From contig NC_049980.1 in NCBI RefSeq assembly GCF_000003815.2, positions 9,918,964 to 9,982,963 of the forward strand: a DNA stretch of 64,000 nt. Direction: 5' to 3'. The DNA is from Branchiostoma floridae. Lineage: Eukaryota; Chordata; Leptocardii; Amphioxiformes; Branchiostomatidae. Under the pieces are notes generated by a model that saw only the letters and a program-made list of their open reading frames with translations, did no database searches and was not told the origin of the DNA. Within the stretch, counting starts at the first letter, position 1. Each line of letters begins with the position of its first letter. The position numbers and the translations under genes were made by a program. Below are positions 57,462 through 64,000 of the stretch, in pieces.

Positions 57462-58161
57462 GACGGCTGTGGAAGTGATGTCGTGATGATCGGTTAGAAA
57501 AGCAAAACTAAGTGATATGCTTGTATAAGGATGACAGGGCGTCCCTTCAGGTCGAACCAGAACACAATATATCGTCAAAAACAGTGAACAAGCCGCTAGA
57601 CAAAGGACGTTAAAATAAACCTGCTTGGAGATATACCAAATGATGCTGACCGACCAAAAGGCAACGACATTAATGACCTGTTCCACAATTCTAAGAAGAT
57701 TTATGTGATTTCTGAAAAATGACATTACCCATAAACAATGTGCATCTTACAAATATAAAAGGGCAGAAGGCATGCCAAACTAGATAACGATGCAGCAAAG
57801 GGATTGTCCTGAAACACAGCTGCGAAAGCCTGAACATGACCAACTACACGTACAATAATCTGTCATCAGGAGATTCTCCTTACATTTATTAATAGGTTAC
57901 AAGATTTTGCCATTCTTTTGCAAATATTATTCACACTTTTTGTGTGCCCCCCTTCCCCCAGCAAACACACAACCACACAAAATTTCCCACTTGATCGCCA
58001 TACTCAGTGCATACATCAACATGTTTCCAAAAACATATCCTTGATACTAATTCAATCCTACCAAATGGAGAAAATAGTGCTTACATGGCGCAAGGTGTCC
58101 AAATTAAGCGGGATAAAACTAAACTGGACTGCAACAAAGCTGGAGAAGCATGGATAGCAGA

Positions 58162-58413
58162 GCACGTCACCGGAACGTACTGCGCCTGCGCGAAAAGTAT
58201 AGACATGCTAAACCTTGCTAAACCCCCGGTTTACTAAAGGGCCGCATCTAAGAAAGTACGTGCGTATATAAGGGTAAAATCCCGTGTACGTTTTACATTA
58301 AACCATGTCTCTAACATATACTGTGCAACAAGCGGGATTTCAATGCAACGTTGACCAAACCAAGCCCCAAAACACCAGGGTTCGCGCAGGCGCAGTACGT
58401 TCCGGTGACGTGC
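58162..58413. promoter_or_regulatory. Perfect 33-bp inverted repeat in the LSM6 / HSD17B4 divergent promoter region
   Basis: 58162-58194 and 58381-58413 are exact reverse complements. Each arm contains CACGTCA (CRE-like), ACCGGAA (ETS-like) and CTGCGCCTGCGCG (NRF1-like). The arms point in opposite directions, with 186 bp between them. The motif names are matches by eye, not tested sites. A MITE origin is the main alternative. Confidence 0.6.
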
Positions 58414-58642
58414 TGGATAGCAGCCACCTCTGACCTATTTCAGACTGTACCAAAAAATATAGGTGCTCTCTAATGGTATTTCCAGAAAACTTGAAAGTAA
58501 CATAGTGGATGATCTCATCTCAAAACAGAAAAAGTTGTAGATATCTGAAGTTATGATTTTCTTTGCAGGCAGCACTTTGAATCTGAATTTTAGGAATGTC
58601 TGATTTTACGCGCCACCCCTTCTTTCTTTGGTATCATCCATC

Positions 58643-61600
58643 ATGGCGGGTGAGCTGCGTTTTGATGGTCGAGTCGTTCTCATCACGGGCGCCGGGAACG
58701 GTAAGTCGGAAATATCAGGGAATTTTCATAATTTCTACTGATCAAACATCAACACAAGTTCAAGTTGAGCTGTTAGAATGGTTGTCCTCGCAAGTGTGGC
58801 CTGGTGAAAGGCGCGGAGTCGGTCCAACTTGCACCTGCTGCACCTCGAAAAAGTTGGAGCAAAGTTCACTGACACTACGGTTAATCACGCGACTTATATA
58901 TAACGTTAGTAGCTAGTAAGCTACACGTTTGCTACTCGTGTTTTCCTTAACTAATCTCTGTGGATTTACTGTGCTGTTCAATCGTGTAATATGATACATT
59001 TAGATACACAGATAGCATATATGTAAAAATGCCAAAGCGGTTGTCGCACATGTCGTTCACATGCTCAGAAAAAGTTTCAGATTCGTTTACAGAGGTGGGT
59101 GGGTACTTTTATGATTACATCAAATCAGAAAGGAAAGCTGTGTGTGTTTATTCAGTTACCAAAAATGTATGCATATTTTGTTGCAGACAAAAGATATCGT
59201 ATTTGTGTTATGTATTGCGCATTCACCACTTTTTAACAAGTCTTTTTTCCCATGATGATTATGGTAGAAAGCCTCAGGAAAGGTCAATGACCTAAAGGGC
59301 ATCAAACCTTTGTCCTTTGTGTAACAATCAATCTACTGCATATGGGCAAATACTACTAGTAGAATGTGATATGTTGAAGTACCAGCAAGGCAGTACTATT
59401 TTTTGTGGCTTTTACAATATAACTGTTCCTGTATATACAAATGTTTTAAGATCACAATTTGAATGAAGTCATCTGAATTCAATATAAAGAAAGTCTTACT
59501 TTTATATTTATACATACTAATGTCTGGCCTTTCCTTTCTATATGCAGGCATTGGTAGAGACTATGCTCTCGCCTTTGCAGAGAGGGGCGCTTCTGTTGTT
59601 GGTGAGTACTTGTATCTCTTTCTGACCTGCTGTGTTTTCTTCGATTCTTCCAGATATTCAATTTTTTTATAATTGTTTATTGTTTATTTGCACATAGATG
59701 TAATACATGAAGTGAATCAATTATATTGTTCAGATCATATGGTTTTCTTTCCTCACAGTGAATGACCTAGGAGGAAGCTTCACAGGGGAGGGTGCGAGTT
59801 CCCGCCCAGCTGATGTGGTGGTGGAAGAGATCAAGGCAAAGGGAGGGAAGGCCGTGGCCAACTATGGTGAGGGGAATCATTGCAGTTTTAGTGAAATGGC
59901 ATGGAATACATTTTTTAAGCTTATGCCTATGAATTGAGGTAGCCATTTCTAAGGGACACAAATAAAACTTTTTCAAGAACAGTGTTGTAACTAATGTAAG
60001 ATCATATTGTTGTCTCCATAGACTCCGTGGAGGATGGGGCCAAGGTGGTGCAGACTGCTCTGGACCATTTTGGTAGAATTGGTAAGGACTTTCAGGACAT
60101 TTATACATGTATACAACATTGCTTTGTATGTGAGCCTTGCACTCATTTTTTCTAGAATTAGAATCTAGCATCTTTTTTGGTTTGTTTCCTTGTAGAAGTA
60201 AAATGCAATACATGCATCTCCAAAGAACCTGTATTTTTACGTTACGCAACATTTGTTTTAATCTTTTGATAATGATAGCCCAGCATGTGCATCGTAACCC
60301 ATTTCTAAAATTCCTAATGAAACCAGTACTGTTTTATTGTAGCAGAGACTACTCTTCCAACCTATTCTCTTAATGTCTTACAGATGTAGTGATCAACAAT
60401 GCAGGGTGGGTACAGTTTTCTCATGAAGTCTAGAACACAGTTCTCTTTATCAAAATTTGTCAAATTTCATTCAGCGTAATCTTTAATTCAGTTTACTACT
60501 TGAATGTAGAGAGCAGCGTTGATGTCCCTGAGTGTCAAACAAGCAAGCTTAAATGATCCTTACCTAGCAAAGATTATAGATTATTTCATATAAAACATAT
60601 ATTCAGCATTAAATGCTTACGCTGCCTTACAACAGAAATGTTCTTGTTTTCCACAGTATCCTTCGTGACAAGTCATTTGCAAGGATCAGTGACACAGACT
60701 GGGGTAAGTGCACCATATTTCAAGACAGCAGTTTTATACATATCAATGCCTTTCAGAACTGAAGCAGTTGTTACTGATACGTTCATAGATTTATAATCAT
60801 AGACGTTAACTCTCTTGTTCTCCCCAGACTTGATCCACAGAGTCCACCTGAGAGGGTCCTTCATGGTGACCAGGGCTGCCTGGGAGCACATGAAGAAACA
60901 GAAATTTGGCAGGTGAGACTGTCACAAATGATCAATGAAATAAGCAATAGTGTTTGTGCCCCCTTTTGTGCCCATACACTCAGTATGGTCCGTACCCAAA
61001 GTAGTGCCCGTAGCCCCAGTAATCTTCGAACCCCCAGTAGTGTCCGTCCCCAAGTAGTGCCCATTCTCCAAGCAGTTTCTATACCCCCAGCAGTGTCCGT
61101 ACCCCCAGTAGTGTCCGTATCCCCAGTACTGTCCTGTACAGTAATGTCCTTACCCCCAATTAGTGTCCATACCCCCAGTAGTGTCTGTACCCCCAGTAGT
61201 GTCCGTACCCCCAGTAGTGTCCGTTTCCCCAGTAGTGTCCGTACTCCCAGTAGTGTCCTGTACAGTAATGTCCTTACCCCCTAGTAGTGTCAATACCCCC
61301 AGTAGTGTCCGTACCCCCAGTACTGCCTGTAGCCCCATATTGTCCACACCCCCAGTAGATATATTTCAGCAGGGACATATGATGACAGATGTTTTTTGTT
61401 TGTTTATTTGTTTTCAGGATCATCATGACAACCTCCAGCTCTGGTATCTATGGTAACTTTGGTCAGGCCAACTACAGTGCAGGTGAGTCAACAATGGGAA
61501 TGGGAAAGTGGTTGTCTAAGTTTCCTAATCAGGGACTTTATTGGGAACATTTCATAACATAGTGCAACTTTTAGAATTGTACAGTTTCTGAACAGCTTAT

Positions 61601-63866
61601 TGATCTGGTGAGACTTAGTGGAGGTATGATATTATCACAAGTAAAGATAGTTTTATTTTTTATTTAAAAATACCACACATTTAGTTCAGAGACAAAAACT
61701 GTTGATGATCTGTGTTCTGATTGTTTTTTTTTTATTTCAACAGCAAAGCTTGGCCTTCTTGGGCTTGCCAACACCCTGAGGTGGAAGGAAAGAAGTACNN
61801 NNNNNNNNNNNNNNNNNNNNNNNNNNNNNNNNNNNNNNNNNNNNNNNNNNNNNNNNNNNNNNNNNNNNNNNNNNNNNNNNNNNNNNNNNNNNNNNNNNNN
61901 NNNNNNNNNNNNNNNNNNNNNNNNNNNNNNNNNNNNNNNNNNNNNNNNNNNNNNNNNNNNNNNNNNNNNNNNNNNNNNNNNNNNNNNNNNNNNNNNNNNN
62001 NNNNNNNNNNNNNNNNNNNNNNNNNNNNNNNNNNNNNNNNNNNNNNNNNNNNNNNNNNNNNNNNNNNNNNNNNNNNNNNNNNNNNNNNNNNNNNNNNNNN
62101 NNNNNNNNNNNNNNNNNNNNNNNNNNNNNNNNNNNNNNNNNNNNNNNNNNNNNNNNNNNNNNNNNNNNNNNNNNNNNNNNNNNNNNNNNNNNNNNNNNNN
62201 NNNNNNNNNNNNNNNNNNNNNNNNNNNNNNNNNNNNNNNNNNNNNNNNNNNNNNNNNNNNNNNNNNNNNNNNNNNNNNNNNNNNNNNNNNNNNNNNNNNN
62301 NNNNNNNNNNNNNNNNNNNNNNNNNNNNNNNNNNNNNNNNNNNNNNNNNNNNNNNNNNNNNNNNNNNNNNNNNNNNNNNNNNNNNNNNNNNNNNNNNNNN
62401 NNNNNNNNNNNNNNNNNNNNNNNNNNNNNNNNNNNNNNNNNNNNNNNNNNNNNNNNNNNNNNNNNNNNNNNNNNNNNNNNNNNNNNNNNNNNNNNNNNNN
62501 NNNNNNNNNNNNNNNNNNNNNNNNNNNNNNNNNNNNNNNNNNNNNNNNNNNNNNNNNNNNNNNNNNNNNNNNNNNNNNNNNNNNNNNNNNNNNNNNNNNN
62601 NNNNNNNNNNNNNNNNNNNNNNNNNNNNNNNNNNNNNNNNNNNNNNNNNNNNNNNNNNNNNNNNNNNNNNNNNNNNNNNNNNNNNNNNNNNNNNNNNNNN
62701 NNNNNNNNNNNNNNNNNNNNNNNNNNNNNNGCCCATTGAGGATGTCACCCAGTGTTTTTTAATAGGGCTTTGTAGATACCGAAGAGTAGCAGGCCTACTG
62801 GGAAGCCGATTTCGCCTAGCCCGTACAAGCTTTCCGGTGTATATTCCTTTCCCGGCATATATTCCTTTCCCGGCATATTCCGGGTTAAAAATCGGGAATC
62901 GACCTATTAGTACCGCCTTACCCCCCCCCCCCCCCAAAAAAAAAAATTGCCAAGCTTCCCAGAGAGGCCGGTGAAGGAGGCTACACTTTGTAAGAGTTTA
63001 CTGAAACTGAAGTCAATTGTGCAGATATTTGCAAAGCAGTTGATTTCATTGTTCTTTTGTACTGTATGCACGTACAAATTGTCTTGAGTACATTTATGAT
63101 CTGATTCAGTACTGTTCAGTACAAATAATGCCTGGCTGCCACAAGTCTGCCTTTAGTTTATAATCTCATGTACATGTAGATGATCTTTTTATCCTCAATG
63201 AAACACGTCAAATGACATTGTAGAGCCTGACTCATTTCCCTGATAATATTCCATGTACAAATGTACATCCAATGTATTTTCCCACAGAGGTGCTGGACAT
63301 GCTGAACCCGAGCTACATCGCCCCACTGGTGATGTACCTGTGCCACGAGAGTTGTCAGGAGAATGGAGGCCTGTTTGAAGTGGGAGGGGGGTGGATCTCA
63401 AAGTGTACGTCATCTTATTACCATTTTCAGTACAGTAACTGCATGGGCTACTTTGTTGTCACTTTTCTGTACTACACTAAAGAGCTCATTTTTTCTTCTG
63501 GTGCTAAAGGACCTACTCAGGCCTGTCTGATAAAGTAATTAAATCCTCCTGTGGTTCCCACAGCTTTCTGTGTGTACATTGTATATGTAGTGGCAGTGCC
63601 CATTTCCCTCTGATCACACAGGCTACTATCATTAGGGCTAGTCTTCTTATAGTGGAGTGGAAGGCAAATGCTGCACCCCTAGACCATTGCTCCAGTGAAC
63701 TGCATGTATAATTTATTAGGGGAGGGAAATGTGCCAAGTTGAAAAAAAATGTTCCCTTCTTAAGGTGCATAACTGTGTAAAATTCTTCTTTGCATGACAG
63801 TGAGATGGCAGAGGACCCAGGGTGCCATGGTGGGCAGGCCTAACAAGACCATGACTCCAGAGGATG
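58643..63866 (+). CDS. HSD17B4: Peroxisomal multifunctional enzyme type 2, 5' part (runs off window, gap inside)
   Basis: Exons 58643-58700, 59548-59601, 59759-59866, 60022-60081, 60384-60405, 60657-60703, 60828-60912, 61418-61482, 61744-into the gap, 63288-63404 and 63801-63866 encode the SDR-type (3R)-hydroxyacyl-CoA dehydrogenase domain of peroxisomal beta-oxidation. Seen: the cofactor-binding TGAGNGIG split by intron 1, NDLGG, the NNAG motif, and the catalytic S/Y/K set in [19 protein letters not shown]. After the gap come [14 protein letters not shown] and [11 protein letters not shown]. About 25 codons fall in the run of Ns. The hydratase and SCP2 domains lie beyond the window. The coding start CATCATGGCGG resembles a YY1 site over the ATG. 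A one-base loss just before the gap is described under findings. Confidence 0.95.
60955..61360. repeat. 18-bp minisatellite in HSD17B4 intron
   Basis: About 20 units of the form ACCCCCAGTAGTGTCCGT, with two copies of a longer variant containing CTGTACAGTAATGTCCTTAC near 61135 and 61258. It is the reverse complement of the array in the DOLK intron at 7806-7985. Confidence 0.9.
61799..62730. other. Assembly gap (932 Ns)
   Basis: Run of N inside an HSD17B4 exon/intron. Long open frames that span it are meaningless. The sequence just after (62731-62990) is low quality or repetitive: a duplicated TATATTCCTTTCCCGGCA and a poly-C/poly-A run at 62920-62946. Confidence 0.99.
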
Positions 63867-64000
63867 GTATGTACATGACAATGTATACGTACGCTAGTTG
63901 CTGTGTGTATGGCAACATGGCTGTATATGTAGTTGCATTACAAATCTAACTCTATATCCCGACCTTGTGTAATGGCCAATCCATAATCAAACAACACATC

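Noticed and set aside
57462-57725. N-terminal extension of LSM6
   Set aside because: The frame is open, but the extension is hydrophobic, unlike any LSM6, and the ATG at 57461 gives the standard N-terminus.
58007-58237. Plus-strand 76-codon frame upstream of HSD17B4
   Set aside because: It runs into the inverted-repeat promoter arm and has no protein-like features.
60913-61456. Ser/Pro/Val-rich frames in the HSD17B4 intron
   Set aside because: Shadows of the 18-bp minisatellite.
61721-62974. 400-codon frames on both strands
   Set aside because: They consist mostly of Ns in the assembly gap.

Overview
This is a eukaryotic, intron-rich window, most likely from a cephalochordate (amphioxus, Branchiostoma-like). 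The reasons are compact chordate genes with many phase-consistent GT/AG introns, clear homologues of vertebrate DOLK, SLC35A4, C3orf38, LSM6 and HSD17B4, a domain-shuffled secreted protein, and introns crowded with short inverted-repeat elements. Gene models come from hand splicing: I kept exons only where acceptor, donor and reading phase agreed. The species call is inference. One assembly gap of Ns lies at 61799-62730.

Layout. 1-5532 (+) is the 3' part of a Tudor-domain gene, probably a germ-granule/piRNA factor. 6823-13820 (-) is dolichol kinase (DOLK, 12 coding exons, 533 aa). 14655-17990 (+) is SLC35A4 (10 exons, 335 aa), head-to-head with DOLK. 18645-38198 (-) is a 25-exon gene for a secreted protein of about 1357 aa, with an IgGFc-binding domain, an acidic metal-binding (MopE-like) motif, a pentraxin/LamG-like domain and a glycosylated beta-rich C-terminal half. 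One of its introns holds a small secreted-protein gene on the opposite strand (32311-34595), whose coding exon is interrupted by a MITE.

38200-52300 is repeat-rich. It has a ~100-bp tandem array (40850-41520), the 3' exons of an unidentified minus-strand gene (42558-43573), and an LTR retroelement (43662-48015) with identical LTRs. The element carries a broken gag/protease-like frame and about 34 copies of a 54-bp repeat encoding an 18-residue motif.

52311-54302 (+) is the C3orf38 homologue. 55924-57461 (-) is LSM6. 58643-63866 (+) is the start of HSD17B4, which runs off the window. LSM6 and HSD17B4 are divergent, and a perfect 33-bp inverted repeat with promoter-like motifs lies between them.

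Functional links: DOLK (dolichol phosphate for N-glycosylation) and SLC35A4 (nucleotide-sugar transporter family, Golgi) share a divergent promoter region. The other genes look like unrelated housekeeping or lineage-specific loci. Mobile DNA dominates the introns: at least a dozen MITEs, three copies of a tRNA-derived SINE, several minisatellites and the LTR element.
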